Shown here piece after piece: positions 44,948 through 54,532 of a stretch of 64,000 bases of DNA. This DNA is from SIG299 sp964544055 (GTDB lineage: Bacteria; Bacillota; Clostridia; Lachnospirales; Lachnospiraceae). The translations under genes were made by a program, and so were the position numbers. The stretch covers positions 62,001 through 126,000 of the forward strand of contig CAZJAA010000002.1 of NCBI GenBank assembly GCA_964544055.1, written 5' to 3'. Within the stretch, counting starts at the first letter, position 1. Each line of letters opens with the position of its first letter. The notes beneath the pieces were generated by a model that was not told the DNA's origin, ran no database searches, and worked only from the letters and a program-made list of their open reading frames with translations.

Positions 44948-47900
44948 CTACTTAAAGTACTCTACACCACTCTCGAAAATTCTCTGATTCTGTTCGCCGT
45001 AAATATTCAGCGCAACACCGTCTCCGCGACGCTCGGAGTGAGCCATCTTACCAAGCACACGGCCATCCGGACTGGTGATGCCTTCGATTGCCCAATAGGA
45101 AGCGTTTGGATTGAAGTCCTCGTCCATGGTTGGATTGCCGTTCAAATCTACATACTGGGTGGCAATCTGGCCATTGGAAGCTAATTTTTCCAGCCACTCT
45201 TTGCTTGCTACAAAGCGTCCTTCGCCATGGGAAGCAGGAATTGCATAAACACCGCCAAGTTCTGCTTTCATCAGCCATGGGGACTTGTTCGTTACCACCT
45301 TGGTGTAAACAGACTTGGAAATGTGGCGTCCGATATTATTTCTTGTTAAGGTTGGCGAATCGTCCTTCTGTGGCGTAATTTCACCATAAGGCACCAGACC
45401 AAGCTTGATGATTGCCTGGAAACCGTTACAGATACCAAGGGCAAGACCGTCTCTTTCCTTTAAGAGAGCATTTACTGCATCGGTAATCTTTGCGTTCTGG
45501 AATGCCGTCGCAATAAACTTACCGGAGCCGTCCGGTTCATCACCGGCAGAGAAGCCGCCTGGGAACATTAAAATCTGTGCTTCCTTGATTGCCTTTTCAA
45601 AAGCAAGAACGGATTCTCTGATATCTGCTTCATTTCTATTTTTAAATACTACCGTGTTGACGTTGGCACCTGCTGCTTCAAAAGCACGCAGCGTGTCATA
45701 TTCACAGTTAGTACCAGGAAATACCGGAATAAATACGGTAGGCTTTGCCACCTTATTCTTTGCGGTGTAAATTGTCTTTGCATCAAAGAGTAACTTTGGA
45801 GCCTCTGTTTCCTTTACCTTGGAACGGGTTGGGAAAACTCTTTCCAGCGTATCTGTCCATGCAGCAAGGGCATCGTCCATGGAAATAGTTGCACCGCCAT
45901 AAACAAAGGCTTGTTCTTCGGTTACTTCACCGACTACATAGTAAGAAACGCCGCTTGCGTCCAGCTTTGCAAGGTCTGCTGCGGAAACCTCCGCCAAAAT
46001 CTCACCGTAGGACGGAGCAAATAATGCTTCCTCCGAAGTACAACCTGCACAGATTTTTGCGCCCAGCTTATTACCAAAGCCCATTTTGCTGACTGCTTCT
46101 GCAATACCCTTTGCACCAAGAGCGTACATGGAAACAAGAACTCCTTCTTGTGCAAGTGCGGTAATCTTTTCCATCTGCGCCATGAAATCTTCATAATCCG
46201 GTAAACTGTAGGCATCTTTCTTCATGTCGAACTTGACAAGCTTGTTATCTGCCTTCTTTAATTCTCCGGTGATGACATCACCTGTTTTTGCAATATCCAC
46301 AGCAAAGGAAACCAATGTCGGCGGCACATCAATATCCTGGAAAGTGCCGGACATACTGTCCTTACCGCCAATGGATGGAAGTCCTAATCTCATCTGTGCC
46401 TCATAAGCACCAAGCAGGGCTGCTAACGGCTCGCCCCAACGCTTTGGATCATTGCCAAGACGACGGAAATATTCCTGGAAAGTGAAACGGATTTTGGTAT
46501 AGTCACCACCCGCTGCCACAATTTTTGCAACCGAGGAAATAACTGCATACGCTGCACCGTGATATGGGCTCCAGCTGGACAGATATGGGTCAAAGCCGTA
46601 GCTCATCATGGTAACGGTATCACACTTGCCGCGAAGCACCGGAAGCTTTGCAATCATGGTCTGTACCGGTGTCAGCTGATATTTACCGCCATACGGCATC
46701 GTAACTGTAGAGGCTCCGATGGATGAGTCAAACATCTCTACCAGCCCCTTCTTAGAACAGGAATTAAGGTCAGCAAGCATAGCAAGCCATGCCTTTTCCA
46801 CACCTTCCTTACCTGCTAAAATGCCCTCGTTCTTTGCCAGCTTTTTATTGGTACGGGCTGCCGCATAAGCAGCACCCTTGTTGAAGTAATTGTCTTCTTT
46901 CTTTGGCTGGGTGACTACCGCAGTTGTTTCCTGGTGTGCACCGTTCGTATCTAAAAACTTTCTGGAAATGTTGACAATTTCCTTGCCTCTCCAGGAAAGC
47001 ACCAGTCTCTTTTCTTCTGTAACAACGGCTACTGCTACTGCTTCCAGGTTTTCTTCTGCCGCAAAGGCAAGCATCGCATCAACATCCTTTGCCGCCACCA
47101 CAATTGCCATACGCTCCTGAGATTCGGAAATTGCAAGCTCGGTTCCGTCCAGACCCGCATACTTCTTTGGCACCTTGTCCAGATCTACGCATAAACCGTC
47201 CGCAAGCTCACCAATGGCAACGGAAACACCGCCGGCACCAAAGTCGTTACACTTTTTAATCAGTTTTGTTACTTCTTCTCTGCGGAATAATCTCTGCAGC
47301 TTACGCTCGGTAGGTGCATTACCCTTCTGTACCTCAGCACCACAGGTTGTAATGGATTCTGTGGTATGAGCCTTGGAGGAGCCGGTAGCACCGCCACAGC
47401 CGTCACGTCCGGTACGTCCACCCATCAGAATGATGATATCGCCTGGATCGGAGTTTTCACGGATGACATTTCTCCTTGGAGCGGCGCCCATAACAGCACC
47501 AATTTCCAGTCTCTTTGCTACATAATTTGGATGATATATTTCATCTACCAGACCGGTTGCCAGACCAATCTGGTTACCATAGGAGCTATAGCCGTTTGCT
47601 GCTCCGGTTACGATTTTTCTTTGTGGAAGCTTTCCGGAAAGCGTATCCTTAATGGCAACCGTTGGGTCAGCCGCACCGGTGACACGCATTGCCTGGTACA
47701 CATAGCCACGACCGGATAATGGGTCACGAATCGCACCGCCAAGACAGGTGGCAGCACCACCAAACGGCTCGATTTCCGTTGGATGATTGTGTGTTTCGTT
47801 TTTAAAGAATACCAGCCATTCTTCGGTCTTTCCGTCAATTTCTACCGGAACGATAATGGAGCAAGCGTTGATTTCATCGGATACCTCCATATCTTCCAGC

Positions 47901-48772
47901 TTTCCGTCTGCACGAAGCTGCTTCATGGCAAATACTGCCAGATCCATCAGGCAGACAAACTTATCGTCACGTCCGGCATACATTACCTCACGGCTCTTCA
48001 AGTAACTCTGGTAGGAAGCCTCGATTGGTGCTTTATAATCGCCCTCTTCAAACGTAACCTCAGTCAGTTCGGTAGAGAAAGTGGTATGGCGGCAATGGTC
48101 GGACCAGTAAGTATCCAGCACGCGGATTTCCGTTACGGACGGGTCTCTCTTTTCTTCGTTTTTGAAGTAATTCTGGATATGTAAAAAATCCTTGAAGGTC
48201 ATGGCAAGACCTAAGGAATCATATAATGCCTTTAATTCTGCTTCCGGCATAGTGGTAAAACCATTGTAAATAATGACATCTGCCGGGTCTTCAAATACGT
48301 TTGCCAGTGTTTCCGGCTTTTCTTCGGAAGCTGCACGGGAATCCACCGGGTTGATGCAGTATGCCTTAATCTGCTCTACTTCTGCTTCTGTGACTGCACC
48401 GCTTAATACATAAGTGGTTGCACTGCGGATGACAGGCTCCTCACTCTCATTTAAAAGCTTTACACACTGTTCTGCGGAATCTGCTCTCTGGTCAAACTGT
48501 CCTGGAAGATATTCCACAGAAAACACCTTATCTTCTGCCTTTTTTTCAAAGGTTTCTTCATATACATAATCTACCGGTGGCTCGGAAAACACCGTAACTA
48601 ATGCCTTTTTATAGGTTTCCTCACTCACATTTTCCACATCATAACGTACCAGAACACGCACACCGGACACTGTCTGGATGTTTAAGTATTCTTTAATTTC
48701 ATTCATAAGCTCTTCGGCTCTGACTGCGTATGCCGGCTTCTTTTCGGCATAGACTCTTTTTACATTAGCCAT
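44948..48772 (-). CDS. purL: Phosphoribosylformylglycinamidine synthase, single-chain
   Basis: 1274 residues, the large PurL in which the synthetase and the glutamine amidotransferase are one chain. FKNETHNHPTEIEPFGGAAT and GCGGATGSSKAHT lie in the ATP-binding half. The C-terminal amidotransferase has the nucleophile in LGICNGFQAI and the His in PASHGEGRF. It catalyses the fourth step of de novo purine synthesis. The ATG at 48772 follows AAAGGAGG. No other pur genes are adjacent. Confidence 0.97.
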   Translation of the reverse strand: MANVKRVYAEKKPAYAVRAEELMNEIKEYLNIQTVSGVRVLVRYDVENVSEETYKKALVTVFSEPPVDYVYEETFEKKAEDKVFSVEYLPGQFDQRADSAEQCVKLLNESEEPVIRSATTYVLSGAVTEAEVEQIKAYCINPVDSRAASEEKPETLANVFEDPADVIIYNGFTTMPEAELKALYDSLGLAMTFKDFLHIQNYFKNEEKRDPSVTEIRVLDTYWSDHCRHTTFSTELTEVTFEEGDYKAPIEASYQSYLKSREVMYAGRDDKFVCLMDLAVFAMKQLRADGKLEDMEVSDEINACSIIVPVEIDGKTEEWLVFFKNETHNHPTEIEPFGGAATCLGGAIRDPLSGRGYVYQAMRVTGAADPTVAIKDTLSGKLPQRKIVTGAANGYSSYGNQIGLATGLVDEIYHPNYVAKRLEIGAVMGAAPRRNVIRENSDPGDIIILMGGRTGRDGCGGATGSSKAHTTESITTCGAEVQKGNAPTERKLQRLFRREEVTKLIKKCNDFGAGGVSVAIGELADGLCVDLDKVPKKYAGLDGTELAISESQERMAIVVAAKDVDAMLAFAAEENLEAVAVAVVTEEKRLVLSWRGKEIVNISRKFLDTNGAHQETTAVVTQPKKEDNYFNKGAAYAAARTNKKLAKNEGILAGKEGVEKAWLAMLADLNSCSKKGLVEMFDSSIGASTVTMPYGGKYQLTPVQTMIAKLPVLRGKCDTVTMMSYGFDPYLSSWSPYHGAAYAVISSVAKIVAAGGDYTKIRFTFQEYFRRLGNDPKRWGEPLAALLGAYEAQMRLGLPSIGGKDSMSGTFQDIDVPPTLVSFAVDIAKTGDVITGELKKADNKLVKFDMKKDAYSLPDYEDFMAQMEKITALAQEGVLVSMYALGAKGIAEAVSKMGFGNKLGAKICAGCTSEEALFAPSYGEILAEVSAADLAKLDASGVSYYVVGEVTEEQAFVYGGATISMDDALAAWTDTLERVFPTRSKVKETEAPKLLFDAKTIYTAKNKVAKPTVFIPVFPGTNCEYDTLRAFEAAGANVNTVVFKNRNEADIRESVLAFEKAIKEAQILMFPGGFSAGDEPDGSGKFIATAFQNAKITDAVNALLKERDGLALGICNGFQAIIKLGLVPYGEITPQKDDSPTLTRNNIGRHISKSVYTKVVTNKSPWLMKAELGGVYAIPASHGEGRFVASKEWLEKLASNGQIATQYVDLNGNPTMDEDFNPNASYWAIEGITSPDGRVLGKMAHSERRGDGVALNIYGEQNQRIFESGVEYFK

Positions 48773-49203
48773 AGGATTTTTCCTCCTTTTAGTAAACTAC
48801 GGATATCTGTGTACCTTTCATGCTGTATGTTTATTTTAACACAGAGTTGCTTATTATGAAAATTAATTAAAATAAAATCTTTTATAAATTTCACTAATGT
48901 GATACTATATAGAAAGGGCGGAAACTTGCGTTTTACGCAGACGGAACTATAGGATCGGTCAAAAGGTCGCACGACAGGGTCGTGCTGACATATTTGCACA
49001 AAAAAGCAAGCTTTTCAAGATGCTTTTTTGTGCAAATGTTTCACATCACTTTGCGATGTGAACTTTTGACAAGAAGATACCATTATCTGCGCAAAACGCA
49101 GGCGGTGTTACGTTGTCACACCACTATGCTGTCTTTTTCAAGCGTATGACACTGTTTTTTATCTTCATCATGAGTCATAAAACATCTGCAAAGGAGGTTC
49201 ACT
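48773..49203. other. Divergent purL/lysR intergenic region
   Basis: A 431-base gap with no gene. The purL-proximal ~120 bases are AT-rich and must hold its promoter, but no consensus pair or PurR box stands out. The rest is filled by the nested inverted-repeat element at 48925-49102. The last 100 bases must hold the promoter of the LysR gene, which starts at a TTG after AAGGAGG. Confidence 0.5.
48925..49102. repeat. Nested inverted-repeat element with three internal hairpins
   Basis: The outer arms (48925-48941, 49086-49102) pair at 15 of 17 positions. Inside, GTCAAAAG (48958-48965) pairs with CTTTTGAC (49063-49070). Within that are three hairpins: GCACGAC/GTCGTGC (48969-48985), a perfect 16-bp stem (48993-49008 with 49021-49036) and TCACATC/GATGTGA (49041-49061). 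The result is a cloverleaf-like fold of ~178 bases. The first hairpin is the complete REP-like repeat seen at 8224. Confidence 0.7.
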
Positions 49204-50097
49204 TTGGACGTAAATTATGAACTTTATAAAGTCTTTTATCATGTAGCGAAATCTTTAAGCTTTTCCGATGCTGCGCAGGAGCTTTTTATTTCCCAGTCAG
49301 CCGTCAGTCAGTCCATCAAGGTACTGGAGCGTCGGCTTGGGCAGACGCTTTTTACACGCAGCACCAAAAAAGTTTCCTTAACCAAGGAAGGAGAAATTTT
49401 ATTTAAGCATATTGAGCCTGCCATCAACCTGATTGTCAAGGGGGAAGGGCAGCTGCTTTCTGCCAAGGAAGCCGGCGGTGTGCAGCTTCGCATTGCTGCC
49501 AACGACACCATCTGCCGTTACTTTCTTGTGCCGTATTTCAATCGGTTTCACAAGCAGTACCCGGATGTACACATTAAGGTCATGAATGCTTCTTCTCAGC
49601 ATTGTGCCGGATTTTTAGACGGCAACCGTGCGGATATCATCATTACCAATTCACCAAATCCTGCGCTCAACAATACAATGCATCTGATTCCAATCAAGGA
49701 ATTTAAAGACATTTTTATTGCCGACAAAACTGCCTATCCTTACGAGGGCCGGGAGCTGACGCTGCGGGAATTATCTTCTCTTCCCATCCTGATGCTGGAC
49801 AAAGCCTCTACTACAAGCGTTTTTCTGCATGAGCAGTTTTTAAGCCATTCCATTGATTTAGCTCCAGCCATTGAGTTAAGCAGCAACGATTTACTGGTTG
49901 ACCTTGCTTCCATTGGTCTTGGTATTGCTTTTGTTCCGGACTATTGTGTAACAAGCCACACCCCGGAAAATCTGTATACTCTGAAAATCAAGGATGACAT
50001 TCCTTCGCGTAAGCTTGTGGCTGCTTACGATTCCGGTCTGCCGATGACCGAGCCTGCGAAATATTTTCTGGAGCTTTTAAAAGAATCGGAAACCTAG
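49204..50097 (+). CDS. LysR-family transcriptional regulator
   Basis: 297 residues. The N-terminal winged HTH (YKVFYHVAKSLSFSDAAQELFISQSAVSQSIKVLE) is followed by a LysR substrate-binding domain (~90-295). The start is TTG at 49204 after AAGGAGG. It is divergent from purL, but LysR targets cannot be predicted from this alone; the HAD-luxS genes downstream are also candidates. Ligand unknown. Confidence 0.93.
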   Translation: MDVNYELYKVFYHVAKSLSFSDAAQELFISQSAVSQSIKVLERRLGQTLFTRSTKKVSLTKEGEILFKHIEPAINLIVKGEGQLLSAKEAGGVQLRIAANDTICRYFLVPYFNRFHKQYPDVHIKVMNASSQHCAGFLDGNRADIIITNSPNPALNNTMHLIPIKEFKDIFIADKTAYPYEGRELTLRELSSLPILMLDKASTTSVFLHEQFLSHSIDLAPAIELSSNDLLVDLASIGLGIAFVPDYCVTSHTPENLYTLKIKDDIPSRKLVAAYDSGLPMTEPAKYFLELLKESET

Positions 50098-50287
50098 TAC
50101 CGCAGTTTCTTTATAATTGGGCTAAATATGCAATTTTTTCAGAGTGCAATTCAAAAAAGCATCGGCGTAGCAGGCTACGCTGAGGATTTTTAAATTCGTT
50201 CTATGGAAGAAACAGGAAATTCCGATGTACTGGCTTCTGCCATTCATTGTTCATACACATCATTTATCTCTGAAAGGAAAACTTGCT

Positions 50288-50932
50288 ATGATAGACAGCA
50301 TAATTTTTGACCTGGACGGAACCATATGGGACACCACAGAGGATGCTGCGAACATCTGGACAGACATTGCAAAGCGTTATCCTGAGGTCACGGATGAAAT
50401 CACCGCTCCGAAGCTGAAGTCTCTTTACGGACTTCCACTTACTGATATTGCAATCAAGCTGTTTACAAGCGTCCCTGCTGAACGCAGCATTGAAATCATG
50501 AGAGTCTGCGTAAAAGAACAGTGCCCTTATCTTACTGAGCACGGCGGCATTCTCATTGGAAATATTGAAGAGACGTTAAAAAAACTTTCAAAACAGTACC
50601 GGCTTTTCATTGTCAGCAACTGCGAAGATGGTTATATCCAGTCTTTCCTTGCCGGGCATAACTTCAACCGGTATTTTACGGATTTTGCCTGTCCGGGCAC
50701 AACCGGGCTTTTAAAGGGTGACAACATCCGTCTGATGATGGAACGTCATCATCTGCAGAATCCGGTTTACGTTGGTGATACCTACGGCGACCAGACCGCA
50801 GCCGCCGAAGCCGGTGTTCTATTTGCCTATGCCGCTTACGGCTTTGGTGAGGCAACCAAATACGATTACCGGCTTTCCTCTTTCGAAGAACTCGGCACTC
50901 TCTTTCTGCCCGCTTCCGAAGGAACACTGTAA
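50288..50932 (+). CDS. HAD-superfamily hydrolase
   Basis: 214 residues. The nucleophile motif is IIFDLDGTIWDT, the second motif IVSNCEDGY, and the last YVGDTYGDQTAA. A helical cap between them marks a phosphoglycolate/beta-phosphoglucomutase-like phosphatase. The ATG at 50288 follows AAAGGAAAAC. It is 22 bases upstream of luxS, so the two may be co-transcribed; the substrate is unknown. Confidence 0.92.
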   Translation: MIDSIIFDLDGTIWDTTEDAANIWTDIAKRYPEVTDEITAPKLKSLYGLPLTDIAIKLFTSVPAERSIEIMRVCVKEQCPYLTEHGGILIGNIEETLKKLSKQYRLFIVSNCEDGYIQSFLAGHNFNRYFTDFACPGTTGLLKGDNIRLMMERHHLQNPVYVGDTYGDQTAAAEAGVLFAYAAYGFGEATKYDYRLSSFEELGTLFLPASEGTL

Positions 50933-50954
50933 AAAGAAACAAGGAGAATTCAAA

Positions 50955-51434
50955 ATGAAACCAATTGCAAGCTTTACCATCAATCATCTGACCTTACTTC
51001 CCGGCATCTATGTATCCCGCAAGGACAACATAGGGCAGGAAACCATCACTACCTTTGACATCCGTATGACGCGCCCAAATTTTGAACCGGTAATGAACAC
51101 TGCCGAGCTGCATACCATCGAACATCTGGCTGCCACCTTTTTGCGCAATCACAAGGACTTTGGCTCCAAAATTGTTTATTTTGGTCCCATGGGCTGCCGC
51201 ACCGGCTGCTATCTGTTGCTTGCCGGTGATTACGAATCAAAGGATATTATTCCTCTGATGAAAGAGTTGTTTACCTTTATCCGTGACTATCACGAGGAGG
51301 TTCCGGGAGCCTCTGCCATTGCCTGTGGAAATTATCTGGACATGAATCTTCCAATGGCAAATTATCTCGCCGACAAATTCTTAAAGGAGGTTCTGGAAAA
51401 CATTTCCAAAGAGTGTCTTGTATATCCGGAATAA
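50955..51434 (+). CDS. luxS: S-ribosylhomocysteine lyase (AI-2 synthase)
   Basis: 159 residues, normal LuxS length. The metal ligands are in HTIEHLAATFLR (His-x3-His with Glu) and GPMGCRTGCYLLL. It splits S-ribosylhomocysteine into homocysteine and DPD, the AI-2 precursor. The ATG at 50955 follows AAGGAG. It ends at the terminator 51451-51485. Confidence 0.98.
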   Translation: MKPIASFTINHLTLLPGIYVSRKDNIGQETITTFDIRMTRPNFEPVMNTAELHTIEHLAATFLRNHKDFGSKIVYFGPMGCRTGCYLLLAGDYESKDIIPLMKELFTFIRDYHEEVPGASAIACGNYLDMNLPMANYLADKFLKEVLENISKECLVYPE

Positions 51435-51450
51435 TCTTCTTAACATTCCC

Positions 51451-51485
51451 AGGGATTCCTGTTAAACAGCGAATCCCTTTTCTTT
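51451..51485 (+). terminator. luxS terminator
   Basis: AGGGATTC (51451-51458) pairs with GAATCCCT (51471-51478), with an inner CTGTT/AACAG extension, followed by TTTTCTTT. Confidence 0.85.
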
Positions 51486-51563
51486 CATTATTTTTCCACC
51501 TGCCTCATATAATAAAAAAGGAGGACGATGTTCTCCCACTACGATGCAAAGGAGGACATCACC

Positions 51564-52220
51564 ATGGAATCTTCGTCCATTCCATTCCGGAGCCACACGG
51601 CACTGCTGCTTGCCGCTGCTTTGCCCTATCTGCAGCCCTCTTACCGTCATTCAGCAGAACTGGTGCTGAAATTTCTGGAATTATCAGAAACATTGAAATT
51701 CTATCGGGAATTCCCATGGATGGATGAAGCAATTTCAGGCAGTACTTCTCACAATCTGGAAAAAGAGTCCGGCATTTTAGGACTGATTCAACGACTCATA
51801 CAGGATCCGGAAGGTTTGCTCACCCGGCTTACCGGTGTCTGCACCGGCAAAGAACTGGAAATCGTCAGTATGCTCTTGAATCTTCTCCGTGCGAAGTCTT
51901 TTTATGATACTTATGGTGATACCTTACAGACGTTTCTGTCCTCTGCCATGCCGGACGATTTCAGTAACTCACAGCCTTTTAAAGAAGCACCTCCCTCTGA
52001 AAATTCACAAACTGCCGGTGCTACGCACGATTTCAAGCATGCCTCAAATGATGGAAATGCACAAGTTTACGAAAAAACACAGGATAGCCCTGCGGCAAAG
52101 AATCTTTCCATGTCCGATGCTGCTGCGGTCCTGAATGGCAGCAATGTTGCAGCAATGTTGAATAATGAACAGAAAGAAACGCTGGAATTTTTAAAAAATC
52201 TTTTGGAAAGCGAAGCTTAA
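51564..52220 (+). CDS. Uncharacterised conserved-looking protein
   Basis: 218 residues, no recognised domain. The N-terminal half is helical and hydrophobic without clear membrane spans (LLLAAALPYLQPSYRHSAELVLKFLEL). The middle is rich in Ser, Pro and acidic residues, and the end is an amphipathic helix (NEQKETLEFLKNLLESE). Two ribosome sites compete: AAAGGAGGACATCACC for ATG 51564 (preferred) and AGGAGGACG for ATG 51528. The next gene starts 13 bases later, so the two form an operon. Confidence 0.75.
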   Translation: MESSSIPFRSHTALLLAAALPYLQPSYRHSAELVLKFLELSETLKFYREFPWMDEAISGSTSHNLEKESGILGLIQRLIQDPEGLLTRLTGVCTGKELEIVSMLLNLLRAKSFYDTYGDTLQTFLSSAMPDDFSNSQPFKEAPPSENSQTAGATHDFKHASNDGNAQVYEKTQDSPAAKNLSMSDAAAVLNGSNVAAMLNNEQKETLEFLKNLLESEA

Positions 52221-52233
52221 GGAGGTAAATTTC

Positions 52234-52491
52234 ATGGAAAGCATCCATAATAACCCATTATTTCAAAATCTTTCCCCACTAAAAAAAGCCGTCATCTCTG
52301 AATTGATGGAAAAAGCGGCAGACACACCGCTTGATAAGGCATTTCCGCTTTTACTAAAAGCCAATGCAACCTTAAACAAAAACGGAGAAGCTTTTACCGT
52401 ATCCGAGCGTAATCTACTGATTACCGAAATGACGAAAAAGCTCTCCCCGGAAGAGAAAAAGAAAATTGCAACACTTTTAAAGCTTCTTTAA
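52234..52491 (+). CDS. Uncharacterised small helical protein
   Basis: 85 residues, all-helical and charged (LFQNLSPLKKAVISELMEKA, then EEKKKIATLLKLL). The ribosome site is a perfect AAGGAGG. It follows the 218-residue protein gene and shares its helical C-terminal style, so the two may interact. No family recognised. Confidence 0.78.
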   Translation: MESIHNNPLFQNLSPLKKAVISELMEKAADTPLDKAFPLLLKANATLNKNGEAFTVSERNLLITEMTKKLSPEEKKKIATLLKLL

Positions 52492-52574
52492 ATGTAAAAA
52501 CCAGATTCAACAAAAGCTTATCTTCTGTCAACAATAGCGGCTACTGATTTTATTATCATTTACACCGCCCTGCA

Positions 52575-52611
52575 AATACAGGCTGTGACCTGTTTTGTCA
52601 CAGCCTGTATT
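52575..52611. terminator. Bidirectional terminator
   Basis: A perfect 15-bp stem (52575-52589 with 52597-52611) lies between the small-protein operon and the convergent YesN-type gene. Confidence 0.85.
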
Positions 52612-52620
52612 CCCTTTGAT

Positions 52621-54192
52621 TTATATTGTTTCTTCCTGACTATCCAGCTTTTTGCGATATTCCGCCGGACTCTCTCCTACATACTTTTTAAACTTTTTAT
52701 GGAAGTAGTCCACATTTTTGTAGCCGACCAACTCTGCAATTTCATACACCTTATGCTTATTTTCCACTAAAAGCTCTATGGCATGCTTAATTCGCACCTG
52801 ATCCACATAGGAATTGAAACTCTCTCCTACATTTTTATTGAATATTTTTCCAAGGTAAGAGCTGTTGTAGCCAAACAGTGCCGCAATACTTTCCAGCTTA
52901 AGATTGGAAGCATAGTTATGTTCGATATAGTATAAAATATCGTCCATAACACTGTCTCTTGAAGAATTACCTAACGAAGCCATAACCTCTTCAAACTGTT
53001 CTTCCAGATATTCCATAATTTCATACAGGTAATGCTGCTCATTGATAAAAGCAATACTGTCCTGGTTAGAGTCAAATGGAATACTTTGCGTATTATACCT
53101 GTGACTAATCGTTTCTTTGATTTGAAGATACAGATCCGTAATGAAAAGTTTAATGGCAGTAATATCTGTATCTACTTGATACAGATATGTTGCCAGTTCC
53201 TGCAAGGTGTCAGAAACCTTGCGGCGACTGAACGTCTGCAAATAGTCTGACAATTTCAGACAGTATTCCTCCACGAACTCCGTATTGAGCGAAAGCCTTT
53301 CTTTCTCAAGCACCGGAAGTGCCTCATAACCCAGCACATGCTGTCCCTTTTGACAGAAAAAACGTCTGCCAAGAAGTGCAGCTGCCTGTTCATAAGAAGT
53401 TTTCAATTCCCGGATGTTTGTCACCTTACTTCCATAGGAAATAAACAGCGTATCCAGTGGACTTCCCTTTTGCGGCACTGACTCGTAGTGCTTTAAAAAA
53501 CGCCGGAATTTTTCTATGGCAAAATTGCCTTTCAGCAAAAGTGCTTCCTTTCCATTCGCGGTAAAATGTTCGAATGACTCATTTCCGCTGTCTGCAACCA
53601 TGAACATATCTGCAAACTGATAGGGAAGCTCCAGCTCACCAATCTGGAAATTTTCATACAGAACCATCTGATAAACTTCCGCTTCCAGAGCAAGCTCCTT
53701 TAAATTAAGCAGTTCATATTGTACTTCGTCGTGAATAATATCAAGCAGAATTTCCTTTTTTGATTTTCTGCGAAAGAAATCATCATCTTCACTTTTCTGT
53801 CGTTTTTCCTGAATAGAAGTATATACTTCTTTTACTACTGCTTCCAGTTCCTCTTCATCCATTGGCTTGGTAAGATAATATTTTACGCCAAACTTCATTG
53901 CCGTCTGGGCATACTTGAAATCAGAATAACCACTTAAAATTACAAAGGTTCCCAAAAATCCCTGCTCTTTTGCTTTTTCAATAACCTCTAACCCCGGCAG
54001 CTTTGGCATATGTATATCAAGCAAAACCAACGATGGACACAGCTTTAAAATATCACGCAGGGCATCCTCGCCGTTTCCTGCTTCACCACATACAGAAAAT
54101 CCAAGTTTTTCCCATTCAATGATATATTTTACTCCTTCACGGATATTTGCTTCATCATCTGCAATGTAAACTGATTCCATCACTTTGCTCAT
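52621..54192 (-). CDS. YesN-type response regulator with AraC-like output
   Basis: 523 residues. The receiver domain (residues ~5-125) has VYIADDEANIREG and the phosphoacceptor Asp in LVLLDIHMPKL. A long linker follows. Two AraC-type helix-turn-helix repeats end the chain (LESIAALFGYNSSYLGKIF, then VYEIAELVGYKNVDYFHKKF). Such proteins pair with YesM-type sensor kinases and control sugar transporters, but no kinase gene is adjacent. The start follows GGGGAG. Confidence 0.95.
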   Translation of the reverse strand: MSKVMESVYIADDEANIREGVKYIIEWEKLGFSVCGEAGNGEDALRDILKLCPSLVLLDIHMPKLPGLEVIEKAKEQGFLGTFVILSGYSDFKYAQTAMKFGVKYYLTKPMDEEELEAVVKEVYTSIQEKRQKSEDDDFFRRKSKKEILLDIIHDEVQYELLNLKELALEAEVYQMVLYENFQIGELELPYQFADMFMVADSGNESFEHFTANGKEALLLKGNFAIEKFRRFLKHYESVPQKGSPLDTLFISYGSKVTNIRELKTSYEQAAALLGRRFFCQKGQHVLGYEALPVLEKERLSLNTEFVEEYCLKLSDYLQTFSRRKVSDTLQELATYLYQVDTDITAIKLFITDLYLQIKETISHRYNTQSIPFDSNQDSIAFINEQHYLYEIMEYLEEQFEEVMASLGNSSRDSVMDDILYYIEHNYASNLKLESIAALFGYNSSYLGKIFNKNVGESFNSYVDQVRIKHAIELLVENKHKVYEIAELVGYKNVDYFHKKFKKYVGESPAEYRKKLDSQEETI

Positions 54193-54291
54193 GTTTTTCT
54201 CCCCTGCAAAACAGTTCTCAGACTGAGTATTTCTTTTATCAGATTTTAATATGTAATTCAGACTGCCACACTTTTTATTATAGAGCTTTTT

Positions 54292-54459
54292 TCAGCTCAT
54301 GCAAGAAATTTTTCCATACTTTCCTGTGTCATCGATTAAAATAAGCTTCAACTCGTTGATAATCCACTTTTTGTAGGTAATGTCCAAAAGATACTTCATC
54401 ACCATTTTCACACATCCCTGTGCATTTTTATTCTGCGGAGTAAATAACTTTTCACTCAC
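54292..54459 (-). CDS. Possible small protein of unknown function
   Basis: A 55-codon frame from GTG 54459 with a good GAGGAGGAAGT ribosome site. The translation (SEKLFTPQNKNAQGCVKMVM, then KYLLDITYKKWIINELKLIL) looks structured and helical. No family is recognised, and it may be a remnant. It accounts for half of the 340-base gap between the NUDIX and YesN genes; I see nothing in the rest. Confidence 0.35.
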   Translation of the reverse strand: MSEKLFTPQNKNAQGCVKMVMKYLLDITYKKWIINELKLILIDDTGKYGKISCMS

Positions 54460-54532
54460 ACTTCCTCCTCAGGTGCGTTTTGCAATTTTCCCATTGGCAG
54501 CTTACCTTTTCGCAGTTTTCCATGATGCTGTT

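Noticed and set aside
45048..48184. Many long open frames in other phases within purL
   Set aside because: They are shadows of a well-conserved gene with no ribosome sites or protein-like composition.
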